Shown here piece by piece: positions 38,901-49,119 of a DNA stretch of 64,000 nt. The notes under the pieces are model-generated. The model saw nothing but the letters and a program-made list of their open reading frames with translations. It made no database searches and was not told where the DNA came from. The stretch is from assembly GCA_032191485.1 (NCBI GenBank), contig JAVDOI010000018.1, positions 14,156,066 through 14,220,065 on the forward strand, given 5' to 3'. This DNA is from Leptoclinus maculatus (Eukaryota > Chordata > Actinopteri > Perciformes > Stichaeidae). A program made the translations under genes and the position numbers. Position 1 is the first letter of the stretch. Each line of letters starts with the position of its first letter.

Positions 38901-41140
38901 CAAAGCCATGAACCAATAGCGTACCTGATCTCCGTAGGCGTGTCTGCCAATGATGATGGGCTTGATCCAGCCGGGCACCAGGCGGGGGATGTTCTTGCAG
39001 AGGATGGCCTCCCTGAACACGGTGCCTCCCAGGATGTTACGGATGGTGCCGTTGGGCGACCGCCACATCTGCTTGAGCTTGAACTCCTCCACGCGGTTCT
39101 CATCCGGCGTGATGGTGGCGCACTTGATGCCCACGCTGTAGCGGCGCACCGCCTCCGCCGCCTCAACCGTCACCCGGTCGTCTGTCGCGTCCCGGTTCTC
39201 CATGCCGAGGTCATAGCTTTCGCAGGAGGAGACGGAGAGGTTAGGGTTTAAAGTACCGGAGAGAAAGCATCCGTGATGTCCTGAAAATGTGTTGAAATGT
39301 TCTAAACCTGACCCTAAATACACCAAAACAATACTGTTTTTCAATATTTAGTTTCAGCCTCATGAACATGTCTTAATGTTAATAAATAACTTGGCCTCCG
39401 GTTAGTAAAATATTGTCAAAAGTTAGAAAAGCTGAAAATATCTGATCCACACAAACAAACCTAACAACCTGTCAAATATTCACTGGCAGCTCCTGTTACC
39501 TGACTCGCTTTGATACTAAATGCTACAGAGATATTTAGAAGATTCATATTTGTGTGCCTTTAAGTATGAGGAGAAGCAGAGATGTAGGGAGAAGAAACGG
39601 AGCAGACATGGAGACCATTCATTATCTCCACAGCAGAGGCATGGGACGCCATAAACCAGAGCGCCTTGTTTCAAGAAGGACAGTGATTATCTATGCTTCA
39701 GTTGCACAAACATCCTGGAGCACAACTAAGCACTGAAAGTGAACATATGCCACTGTTTCAGCTGGCTACAAGCTAATCTGTGAAGGTTACAGTACACTGG
39801 CTGCAATGTGCAACATAATCACCGCGTCAAAGGACACGAACGGCATTAATAAGTCGTGAAAGAGAGTGTGTGAGCTCGAGGAATAACTCAACCAGGGCTT
39901 TATTCCCTCCACGTCGCCGCCAATTACAATTTCTTGGAAGACCTGACACAGTGTTCGCATCAAGAATAGCCGTTGGCCTCCTGCCCCACTTCTCTCACAG
40001 TACTGGGCTCGTTACAGGCCGGTTACTCGCATAGGAGAGAAGGAGATCTGCAAAACCAGCCAGCAACACAAAGACAAAGGAAACAAGGAATCGATTGTGC
40101 AATGAAGCCTGGCCCCGCTGCCAAGTGAAGTGGAAAAGCTGCTCCACTCGTTACGCTTGTGCAAAAAGAACCCAACAAACCAGTAAGATGAGGAAGTATA
40201 CAGCTAGATCGAGCTCGGTGCTCATCGCTCCCTTCAAGTACGTGCCGTCTCTGAAACCCGTTGGCATTGTTTGAAAGCAGCCGTGACCTTTCACCCACTT
40301 TCTTCCTTCCCTTCCCCACAGCACCGAGCCACGACAAGATGATACTCTACAAGTACATACCGCTGCGAGAAGAAACACAGAAACACAAAACTTTAACAAG
40401 TATGTTGTCCCAGTTTGTTTATGTCTGTTCAACCTGTAACACTTAAACATGTCCTGATGAGGTCTCAATGCCAATTAGTTATAGTTTGTTTTTCCAGTGG
40501 CCTGAATTCTGACAGTCCTGCTTTTTGAGAAATGTTCATACAAACAGAGGATTTATTACACCATGTTACATCAAAGGTGTGCTTCTAAAGCCTGCTGCAC
40601 AATAAATTATTAACTTTTCATGAAGCGCCACAAGAAGTGATGATTATGTAATCACATCTATCTAAAAAAGGAAGCCCTAAGTCCAAAGTGCCGGCTACCT
40701 CTCCCCACTGAAGCCTGAAGATATGATTCGTTATGAGGGATGGGGGGGGGGGGGGGGCATTAGGGACTTGAACTTCACATAAAAAAGGTCATGCAAATAA
40801 CATACAACACAGAACGAAGTCCATGCAGGAGATAAGAGGAGCAACAAGGGTCAAAGTGAAGAAACAGATGCACCCATTAATTAGAGAAAATTATTTGGGT
40901 AAAAAAATGTAACGAATCAGTTATCTTATGATTCACAGGAACATGAGAGCAGCTGAGAGACAAAGTGGAGCTCCGGTGCCCTGGATGTTCTGTGGTCGTC
41001 ACACTGAGGCGTACTCACCTGTGCAGGTCGAGCTCCAGATACGGGAAGATGAGTTTCTCCTTGATGAGCTCCCAGATGACTCGAGTCATCTCATCTCCCT
41101 GCATCTCCACCACAGAGCCTGACTTGATCTTCTGAGACAT
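35987..41140 (-). CDS. idh1: Cytosolic/peroxisomal NADP-dependent isocitrate dehydrogenase, complete
   Basis: Oxidative decarboxylation of isocitrate to 2-oxoglutarate with production of NADPH; homodimer, Mg/Mn dependent. Coding exons (minus strand): 41,019-41,140; 38,925-39,216; 38,169-38,271; 37,663-37,840; 37,406-37,557; 37,098-37,238; 36,788-36,950; 35,987-36,080. They join in phase to 1,245 nt, 414 residues plus stop, the same length as human IDH1. The N-terminus is SQKIKSGSVVEMQGDEMTR after Met, with no mitochondrial presequence, which separates it from idh2. Visible active-site features: SPNGTIRN and GGTVFRE (substrate Ser/Arg), GRHAYGDQ with Arg132, YRATDF with Tyr139, LSTKNTILKKYDGR with Lys212, IDDMVAQ, NYDGDVQSDSVAQG (metal-binding Asp) and AAHGTVTRHYR (NADP site). 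All key residues are intact, so it should be active. The start ATG lies in the second exon; a non-coding exon precedes it. The C-terminus ends PPKL instead of a canonical AKL-type peroxisomal signal. Confidence 0.96.
40742..40758. repeat. Poly-G run in idh1 intron
   Basis: An almost pure run of about 16 G on the plus strand, in the intron between idh1 coding exons 1 and 2. Confidence 0.85.
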
Positions 41141-42068
41141 GTTTGAGTCCTACGACACACGGGGGGGACAAACACACAGACATTTAGGATGATGACGGAG
41201 GACTACAGCAGAGAAGAGAGACAGAAAGAGAGGAGGGTGAAGGACAGAACACTGACCCGTCTCTCTCAGGGATTTTATTAAGCTAAAATAACGAAGATAA
41301 ATACTTTTGTTGGGATCATATAGTAAATTGTTAAATGATTGCACAAAAAAACAAGTAACAGGACAATCAACCATTGTGGTTGTTCTGCTGTACATAACAC
41401 TGCAGACTCAATGAATGAATGAATTCAAAGCATCCACTAGGAGTAGTCAGACCAGTACCCCACCTGATACACTCCATAATCCTCTTAAACATGGGCCAAA
41501 CAAAAAGCCCTGCGGCATAAGCCTAACCAATGCCAACACACGTATTAATAGAATAAGTTAAAGTGCTCTTCATCTTATTATTGACTTAAATGTTCAGCCT
41601 CGTTTCTCTGTGAAAGTCAGTTGATTGTTGGTATGTTACGACAGTTTCAAAGTTGTACAACTTGCAGATCTCTTATCTTATGGTGGTGAAGTTACAGAGG
41701 ACGTTCTGTAAAAGTTGCTTAAAGCAGAAACAGGCAGACGGATCGTCGCATGATGGGGGGGGAGACTGTTAAGCAGCCAGAGGCAGTCTGTTAGCAGGTC
41801 AGACGAAGAATGCAACCCGTCAACACAGTGTATAACGTGCAGGTTTTTACAAACATAGGCCTATCAATAAATACCACGAACACAGGAAGGAGTTTTCTAA
41901 GACTATGGGCCTTGTTGACCACCTTATAGCACGACTGTGGCTAACTAGTGTATCGAGGCAATGAGATAAGCGTCGAGCAGCACATTACATTTCCCTGTCA
42001 CGTTACGTCGCCACCACTTCATTCTGCGGTTAGCTACAATGTATCGATATATGTCGCAGACGCGTTAC

Positions 42069-42150
42069 CTCGTTCGGTTTAAAGGTCCACAGCACAGTCA
42101 GAGACGGGTAGAGGAGGCGGAATGATGCCCGAATGAGAGGTGAAAGTGGC
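42069..42150 (-). other. idh1: idh1 5' non-coding exon (approximate upstream end)
   Basis: Coding exon 1 begins with an acceptor (TGTCGTAG next to 41,152) just 12 nt before the ATG, so an upstream exon must exist. A donor GTAACG on the minus strand immediately follows position 42,069 and sits next to a CCAAT-rich promoter. The 5' boundary is a guess; the transcription start cannot be seen. Confidence 0.55.
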
Positions 42151-42330
42151 GAATGGTGGCAGAGGTGCGGCAGGTACCCAGATCCCCGACCTCACAAGAT
42201 ATTGGCCAATCAGAGAAGAGCGGAAAAAAACGAACCACCAATAAGACAAGCCCACCAAGCCGGAGGGGCGTGGTTTGTCTGGGCGGAGTCTGCAAATGTG
42301 GCTCACTGATTGGTCCGAGGTATATAGCGC
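42150..42330 (-). promoter_or_regulatory. idh1: idh1 promoter with several CCAAT boxes
   Basis: ATTGGCCAAT at 42,201-42,210 carries a CCAAT box on each strand. Others lie at 42,238-42,242 (plus) and 42,309-42,313 (ATTGG, i.e. CCAAT on the minus strand). A TATATA stretch lies near 42,321-42,326, probably too far upstream to set the start. Several NF-Y-type sites with moderate GC content fit a housekeeping metabolic gene. Confidence 0.5.
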
Positions 42331-42533
42331 TATTCCGCCACATAGACTGGAGATTCATTCATTCTGAGTGATTACTTCAAAATTAATTCCGTGTAATCCC
42401 CTTTCCACACTCTTACATGACCCTTTAATAAATGGGTTATTTCATTGTAATCTGTATATATTTTGTATTACTACAAAAATCTAATTATTGTCAAGTAAAA
42501 TATGTCTGATTAAGGTAATATATATATGGAAGC

Positions 42534-42897
42534 TATGGAAGCCCATTCCTATGGAAGCCCATTTCCGCAAGCAAAAAAAAAAAATAAAGATCACAAAAAA
42601 AGAAAAGAAAAAAAAATAAGATCACAAAAAAAAAAGAAAAAAAAAATTGTAATTTAAAAAAAAAAAAAAAATAAGTAATTAAAAAAAAAAAAAAAAAATT
42701 TAATTCACAAAAAATAAAAAAAAATCCACCCACAAAATAAATAATAATAATTCTAATAATTTGCACCCTTGAATAGAATGTTAAGCAAGAAGCAGCTCTG
42801 GAGTATAAAGAATGAAACCAATGAGGTGGCGACCAATAAACAGCAACTGGAAACATCTTTTTTTTTTTCTTTTTTGCTGACAGAGAAAAAGTAAAAA

Positions 42898-42948
<51 letters not shown>

Positions 42949-43140
42949 ATTTTTTTGTGAATTAATTATTATTATTTTTTTTTTTTTGTGAATTCATTTT
43001 TATTTTTTGTGAATTAATTTTTTTTTTTTTTTTGGTGATCTTATTTTTTTTTTTTTTGCTGGCGTGAATGCGCTTCCATAGCGGTCGCCACCTCAGCCAC
43101 ATTGGTTTCATTCTTTATACTCCAGAGCTTCAAGGGTGCG
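42534..43140. mobile_element. Nested / palindromic cluster of TIR-element copies
   Basis: The TIR sequence TATGGAAGCCCATT occurs twice in tandem at 42,534-42,563, followed by the A-rich interior seen at 34,744-34,994. From 42,763 a unique arm (GCACCCTT ... CTCTGGAGTATAAAG ... GAGGTGGCGACC, to about 42,833) is repeated in reverse complement at 43,082-43,140. Between them lie T-rich interior sequence, a (TA)n run at 42,906-42,945, and a diverged TIR GAATGCGCTTCCATA at 43,066-43,080. This looks like two elements of one family in opposite orientation with captured flanks, or one element inserted into another. Confidence 0.65.
42906..42945. repeat. (TA)n microsatellite
   Basis: A pure TA run inside the element cluster, self-complementary. 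Confidence 0.95.
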
Positions 43141-43310
43141 TTTGCTCAGTACAATCCATGTGAAACATCATCTGTATTTCATGTGTTGTAAAGCCACGTT
43201 TTAAAGAAGTCTTCAATGTACTCACAATCCATTCATATGTCATAGCTGCTTCTATGACTGTTGTGTTAAAGTATCTCATAATTTCGACTTTCTATAGCAA
43301 CTGGAAAAAT

Positions 43311-43553
43311 CTGGTCAGTGTTATGGTTACAGATGGATGCACCAAAAGTTTTTTTTTTTTTTGCTGGTGGAAAAAAAGTAAAATAAAAAATAAATAAAAA
43401 ATTATTAGAATTATTATTATTTATTTTGTGGGTGGATTTTTTTTTTATTTTCATTTTTTGTGAATTACATTTTTTCTTTTTTCTTTTTAAAGTTACTATT
43501 TTTTTTTGTGATCTTTTTTTTTTTTTTTTTGCTTGCAGGAATGGGCTTCCATA
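43311..43553 (-). mobile_element. Inverted copy of the TIR element, one end degraded
   Basis: Read on the minus strand it starts with the intact TIR TATGGAAGCCCATTC (43,539-43,553) and follows the copy at 34,744-34,994 block by block, down to the distinctive end TTTTGGTGCATCCATCTG ... ATAACACTGACCAG. Its other TIR is missing: at 43,290-43,310 the sequence is TAGCAACTGGAAAAAT instead, similar to AGCAACTGGAAACAT near 42,841. No target duplication is visible. Confidence 0.7.
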
Positions 43554-44303
43554 AATATAAGATAAAGATGAGATATCTGTCTGATACGTGGCCATAGATT
43601 AAGCCGCAGGGCAAAGATTTTCTGTGAGTCACCCTTTATCCCCCACCAGATACGGGGATGCATTTTGCATATTAGTGCTGTATATGTTTTTAGCTCCTTT
43701 ATATAACGGTGGGTAGTTTGATCAATGCATCATATTCTATAAGATCATCATATGATTGTAGCATATCTGTTCTGTAAGAACCACTTATCTCTAAAACCTC
43801 AGAATAACAGCCCTGCTTTCAGCTTTGTGACGATGCATTTTCCAGCTGATTCAAGAAGTTTTTAAAATAATTTGTCGGTAGGCCAACAGAGAAAATGATT
43901 TAAATTTGTTGCTATTTGGACACTGAGTATCAGATTCTCTCCTTCGAGCTGATGAAGAACTGAAAATATAGGATGATGATGACCCCTAGAGCCACGATGG
44001 AAGAGTGCAGTCTTATTACTTTTCATTTATTTATCTATTTTTCCCTTTAATTTCATTTATTGCATTTTTTGTTTTTTGTTAGATGCCTGAAATAAGGTCT
44101 GTGGTTAACACTTCAAGAGATGTTAGCGTTTTGTTCTACGATACAGTTCACTGTACACTCACACTCACCTGACTGTGGTGTATTTAGTTTAAAGTCTGCA
44201 CATGGTCTCGTAGTGATTCCTGAACGTACCATTTCCTGCCATGCTTTGACTGGGAGAGCCTCTTCTGTCCTGAAACAGGAAAGTCAACCATGATAGCTGT
44301 AAT

Positions 44304-44500
44304 GTAGCGCTGGGCGATATGGAGAAAATCAAATATCACAATATTTTTGACCAAATATCAATGTCGATATTGCAATGATGTTGTGGTTGACCATTAGTGC
44401 TTTTACAAAATATTGACACAATAACAATTTTAGGAAACAATCATCAATAATGTAGATATGACAATTGGGTACAGACAAATAATAAAACAGCTTTTGTTTT
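44304..44500. repeat. Dispersed teleost repeat (GGGCGATATGG type)
   Basis: It begins GCGCTGGGCGATATGGAG and continues with AT-rich blocks such as AATATCACAATATTTTTGAC and CAATGTCGATATTGCAATG. I recognise this as a sequence common in fish genomes, but cannot assign a family name. A degraded related stretch in the opposite sense may lie at 32,380-32,465 (ATATCTCGATAACGATAG). Confidence 0.5.
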
Positions 44501-44643
44501 TACCACAGTCCTGATACAAACAATATATATTTGTGTTTTTATACTTATACTATAAGATAGTCCTACTATTCGTATCTAAGTTTTATATTTTTCCTATTTC
44601 TTCTCCATGTGGGGAAAAAGGGAACACGAGTTGCGCTGCGTCA

Positions 44644-44658
44644 CCAGCAGATGGCAGA
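44644..44658 (+). promoter_or_regulatory. CTCF-like motif between idh1 and the channel gene
   Basis: CCAGCAGATGGCAGA matches the consensus CCASYAGRKGGCRSY at 14 of 15 positions. It sits about 1 kb upstream of the channel start codon, in the spacer between two divergent genes, a typical place for an insulator. Motif only; no occupancy evidence. Confidence 0.4.
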
Positions 44659-45154
44659 ATCTCACTGCGCAATAAGAACCGAACGGCTTCCTGATATCTC
44701 CAACTGCTTGAGGCCATGTGGTCCTGAGGAGAGACGAGGAGCTCGCGGAGGAGTCGATCATGTTACGGTCCTCCTAGGACATCTTAAAACCAATTCCACA
44801 TTCTCACATAGTTCATTCCAAATTCATGTATAACTCCAGGAATTTGAACGGGCACTGCAACATGCAGTAAAGTGGGATCTTGTGTTTTACTCTACGAAGC
44901 CGTGACTTCAAAAGACGCTGCTCGGTCTTTGCTTTGTGCAAACTGCGGACTTTATTTATTCGATCAACGCTCATTGGATCTACTTTTTCTTTCACCCGGA
45001 GATGTCCACAACAGGGGGGAATGCCACTGGCTTCAAAAACACCATCTCTTTGTCTCCCAGCTCCACTTTGAAACGGGACCAGAGCTTGGCAAGACCTGGG
45101 AGGCGTCACGTGACTCTGCATCTGCTCTCAGTTGTGGCACGATAACCACGCAAC

Positions 45155-45155
<1 letters not shown>

Positions 45156-45196
<41 letters not shown>

Positions 45197-45231
45197 GAGA
45201 GAGAGAGAGAGAGAGAGAGTGAGAGAGAGAG
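45156..45231. repeat. (GA)n tract upstream of the channel gene
   Basis: About 76 bp of nearly pure GA with GGGG and GT interruptions, about 400-470 bp upstream of the start codon. It may lie in the promoter or 5' UTR. Confidence 0.9.
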
Positions 45232-45441
45232 TCGAGGAGGAGCTTGCAGCGATAATATTCACTCCACGCGCCTTCAGCACCAAAAACTTGCAGTCTACCC
45301 ATCCATCCTCACATCTCTCCAGCGCTCTTGCTTTCTGCGAGCGCACATTGGCGTTTTAATTATTATAATTTTTTTCTCAAACCGTCGGAAGGTGCACAGG
45401 GGCATCCCCACGGTTAATACTCGCTCTCCGCTTGGTTGATT

Positions 45442-45633
45442 ATGGTCACAACCCCCGCGGTGCCAAGGTGGAGTCACCGCGCGTATCTCGGATCGGTGCG
45501 CTTCTCCAGGGGCTGGGATGCGCACCGGGCACCTCTCGCTTCCTGCCTAGTTTCGGGTCTGCGCAGGAGTCAAGCGCGGCCCCGGGGCGCCGAGGCAGGA
45601 GGACCCAGTCGACCCGGAGCAGGATGCCGGTGA
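45442..45633 (+). other. Upstream ORF overlapping the channel start codon
   Basis: An ATG at 45,442 with A at -3 and G at +4 (a strong context) opens a 63-codon frame. Its TGA at 45,631-45,633 lies 7 nt past the main ATG at 45,624, in a different frame. If the mRNA 5' end lies upstream of 45,442, this overlapping uORF would be expected to reduce initiation at the main start. The peptide resembles nothing I recognise. Confidence 0.4.
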
Positions 45634-45699
45634 TGAGAGGGCTGCTGGCCCCGCAGAACACCTTCCTGGACACCATCGCCACCCGCTTCGATGGCACCC
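45624..45699 (+). CDS. First coding exon of an ELK-type voltage-gated K+ channel (kcnh3/4/8 family), partial gene
   Basis: The ATG opens MPVMRGLLAPQNTFLDTIAT followed by RFDGT, then a split codon and a perfect GTGAGT donor at 45,700. This 25-residue segment is the N-terminal cap of the ELK (Kv12) subfamily of EAG-related channels. The APQNTFLDTIATRFDGT core is near invariant in KCNH3, KCNH4 and KCNH8 and distinguishes them from EAG and ERG channels. In the family this cap precedes the PAS domain and shapes gating; the whole protein is a roughly 1,000-residue membrane channel with six transmembrane segments and a cyclic-nucleotide-binding-homology domain. Met-Pro-Val-Met-Arg does not decide between paralogues, so no symbol is given. 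No PAS or transmembrane exon was found downstream to 64,000. The region around the exon is CpG-rich, consistent with a promoter. Confidence 0.85.
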
Positions 45700-46346
45700 G
45701 TGAGTAACAAACGGGAGCTCTCCCGTGATCCTCACTACACACAGTTCAGATATCTAGTACTTCATGTATATACATGAGAGAAGAACAAGAACTGCATGGG
45801 AGCCTGCATGCATACAGGAATATTCTGATGCAAGTTTTAAAGTTATAAAGATTTTCACCCTGCCTATTAAGGACACATTTTCTTAGAAGATATAGTGTGC
45901 ACCTGTCTGAGCTAGATGGGCTACATACAAATAAGCTCAAATAAACAGTGTTCAGTAAGTTCCACAAATGCATCATATTGGGCTTTCACAAACAGCATTC
46001 TTGGTCTTCTGTTGGATGGCAGTGTTGTGATGACTACCGAATGTTTTCTAATAGAAGCATGCAATCAAAGGCGTTGAGAGACTTTGCCAGCTGTGATTTT
46101 TGCCTACTGTTGTAGTTTTTATGACCAGAGACTTCCTCCAGTTCCTTTGTGCACCACTGTGGCCATTGTGTCCATTTTGCACACATGTCCAGGCTTCACT
46201 CTGTATCGTCGTCTCTTTTACTCCACCATGTCTCACCAGAAAGGTTGCAGATCAAACTCAAAGCTTTGGTGCCTCACTTCCCCTTAGATGAGTCTGTTGT
46301 ATTCTGATCTCCATCATAACACACTTTATATCAGCTGAAATGATGC

Positions 46347-46348
<2 letters not shown>

Positions 46349-46380
<32 letters not shown>
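46349..46380. repeat. (GA)n microsatellite
   Basis: Simple GA run of about 32 bp. Confidence 0.95.
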
Positions 46381-46386
<6 letters not shown>

Positions 46387-47410
46387 ATAGAGATGTCTTT
46401 CTTTTTCTTTGGCAAGGGTGTCTTGTGAACAGATGCGATGAGCAGCCCGTGTGTGTTTGGGCCCATGCTGGGTAGGTGGGCGGGTGAGAGATGCTTATAT
46501 CGCGCTTGGTATCGTCTGCACTGATTATTCAGGCCGATGGGAGTCTGCGAGTGGGGCGAGCCAGTGTCTCCCCAAAACCAGTTATGTGTGGCGGCATGAT
46601 AGAAAAGATGAGTCGACGGTGCATCATGCGTGTCGCCTAAAGGCAGATCCCAATCCCACTCAAGGGTTTTTCAAAGTCCTCTCCATACACTGACAAAACA
46701 CAGAGGCAATGGTGCCTCTCGCTTTTGACATTTAAATGCTCCGACTTTGATATGTAAAGTGAGTTGTTGTTGCTGGATCTGCTGTTAGGGTAAAAAGAAA
46801 GTCATTCTCTGTGCTGTATATCCTTAATCCTCACACTCATGTCTCTGCAGTTAAGTGCCACATGACAAAGAGGCTACAAATAATTCAGGTCTACACTATA
46901 ATCATATGCATGATCATGTTTTGTAGATTAGCTCTCATCATGTCTAGAAGTGGTCTGAGCCTAGCTATTTTTCTTTCACTGGCTGAAACAAAGGCCTTCC
47001 ATTTGCCGAGGTGCTGATAATTACACTTCTCCAGCAGTACATGTGCAGTCATTGTAATTAACTCGCGTGTATGTCAAGAATTCATCGTGGCCTTTCTGCT
47101 TGTCAGAGGAGGAGGAGGAGGATGAAGAGGAGGAGGAGGGGGGGGTGTGGGTGAAATGAGAGGTTGTGGGGGTGGGGAGGGCGGGAGTGTGTGTGCATGA
47201 TGGGAGAGTGTGGTGTAGCTGCTCTGGTGGGAGGAGGGGGGATTTGGGATGTCTATATATGAATCCGTTACGGGTCTAGCTGTGACAAACATGCAGCTAT
47301 GTGGGCTTTTCTTCATTTTTAAATGGCGAGATATTCGTACATCACATTAAATCAGACACTTGAGGGAGAATGGAGGCCAGTTATGTGTCTGTCTGTGGAG
47401 GTGAATAATG

Positions 47411-47413
<3 letters not shown>

Positions 47414-47441
<28 letters not shown>

Positions 47442-47450
47442 GGGGGGGGG
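47414..47450. repeat. (GT)n followed by poly-G
   Basis: A GT run passing into ten G residues. Confidence 0.9.
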
Positions 47451-47596
47451 TCAAATGGCAGTCATGATTACTTTAAAAAGCCACTCATCTCTGCCAGATG
47501 CCGTACCTAGAAGCACTTCATCTTCTTTTAGTCGCTTTGGTACGTCAGATCGTCTCGATATGAATGAATGCACACAGGATTCACAAATGTATTCTG

Positions 47597-47600
<4 letters not shown>

Positions 47601-47644
<44 letters not shown>
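47601..47644. repeat. (TA)n microsatellite
   Basis: Pure TA run of about 44 bp, self-complementary. Confidence 0.95.
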
Positions 47645-47650
<6 letters not shown>

Positions 47651-48305
47651 TTTGTTTTTTTAGACTCCCCTGACGTCATTCGATGCACAAATGCAGAATG
47701 ATCTGTAGCCAATCAGATGTTTCCTTCATTTTCAAACAAGCACATGAGCACAAGCACATCTGCACTAATGACTTTTTACGCTGTTTTCTGAACTCGCTGT
47801 GGCTCAAACACAACACCTTGTGGTTGGGAAGTGTGCACACCCAACCCTCGTTAGCGTCAGGTGCAGGACAACATCAACGTCATACGGTGGAAGAAGAGGC
47901 TGCACAGTTGAAGTCTTACGGCTCCAACGAGGTCTTTGATCAGCTGATGGAGACCTTGCTGATACACTGAAGGACTGTTTGGATAACTGCTGAGGAACTT
48001 GTGCATTTCATTGTGAGCACTGCTCCGTTTCAAACACTTTTGTCTCCTGCTGATACCGAGTACCACAGTGATAACGGTGCTTTCTTTTTCCCAAATCTGA
48101 AATGTATAATCCCACATTGAATAATTGAAGTAAGGCAACATGAGACCAGGGACTTCTGTGGCTTTACTAAGGCAACTGTGACTGAATGAATTTAACCTGT
48201 GAAACAGTTCATTTTCTTTAATGACAATGACCAAGAAACTGTATTTCATGTGGTAGATGACATCATAGCTGATATTGATTGACTTAACATGGTCCGTATT
48301 TGCAC

Positions 48306-48549
48306 TAGGACTGTAACAATTAGTCAATTCATCAATTAGTCTATCAACAGAAAATGTATAACCAACTATTCCAATAATCAATAAATCGTTGAAGTTATTT
48401 ATTGAGCACAAATGCCAAACACTGGCGGCTCCCAGCTTCTCAATTGTGATGATTTTCTTGGTTTTATTCTATTTTCTATAATTGTAAATTGAATATCATT
48501 TTGTTTTTGACGGTTAGTCTGACAGAAAATGCAATTTAAAGATCTCACC
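48306..48549. repeat. Dispersed teleost repeat
   Basis: It begins TAGGACTGTAACAATTAG and carries ordered landmarks ATTGAGCACAAATGCCAAAC, CCAGCTTCTCAATTGTGATG and AATTGAATATCATTTTG. The same order of blocks is seen in a family I recognise from many fish genomes. A shorter relative lies at 34,595-34,690. The 184-codon minus-strand frame at 47,857-48,411 overlaps it and is not a gene. Confidence 0.6.
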
Positions 48550-49091
48550 GTATAGGTTTTCGAAAGACTGTGGTGTCCGTTTTAAATGAGTTTTGGATTT
48601 GGAAGGAATCACTAATGAAATTGATTGTTAGCTGCTGTCGTAATCTGTGCAGATACAGTGTATCGGATCCGTGCAGCCCTACCTGAGACCTTCCACACAT
48701 TAGTGCCAAACTGAATGCACACACTATGATCTGTTCACCATTCCCTCCCTGTTAACAGCTGATAACGCTGTTTAGTTTCCCGGCGTTGTGGCGGAAGCGT
48801 AGCGCCCACCCTCCGTTTCCCTCCCAGGTTAGCGCTGTTAGCTTCGTCAGCACTGTTTGCGCTGTTGGCTGCGAGCCGCCGGCTCAGCCGCCGCCATGTT
48901 GAGAGCCGCGTGGAGGCAACAGATGTGCTGCCAATCGAGCACCTTTGAGTATTGACGTTAAGCGCTGCATCACGTTGCAGTTTTAATGTCACAGCTTCTG
49001 AATCATACACTTGGAGGACGGTTATTATTTATAGACCCGTCTCATGACGAACGCTGTAGCCAACACCTCTTAGAACAGCAGGAGAAAAAGA

Positions 49092-49119
49092 ACACACACA
49101 CACACACACACACACACAC
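49092..49119. repeat. (CA)n microsatellite
   Basis: Simple CA run. Confidence 0.95.

Noticed and set aside
38940..39251. 103-codon plus-strand frame over idh1 coding exon 2
   Set aside because: It is the antisense shadow of a conserved idh1 exon. The 88-codon minus-strand frame at 38,900-39,166 is likewise an off-frame shadow.
45432..45707. Frame continuing upstream from the channel start, suggesting a 64-residue N-terminal extension
   Set aside because: The upstream opening codon is TTG, not ATG, and no in-frame ATG precedes MPVMRG. The conserved family start is the ATG at 45,624.
47857..48411. 184-codon minus-strand open frame
   Set aside because: About a third of it lies in a dispersed repeat and the rest has no domain or conserved start.
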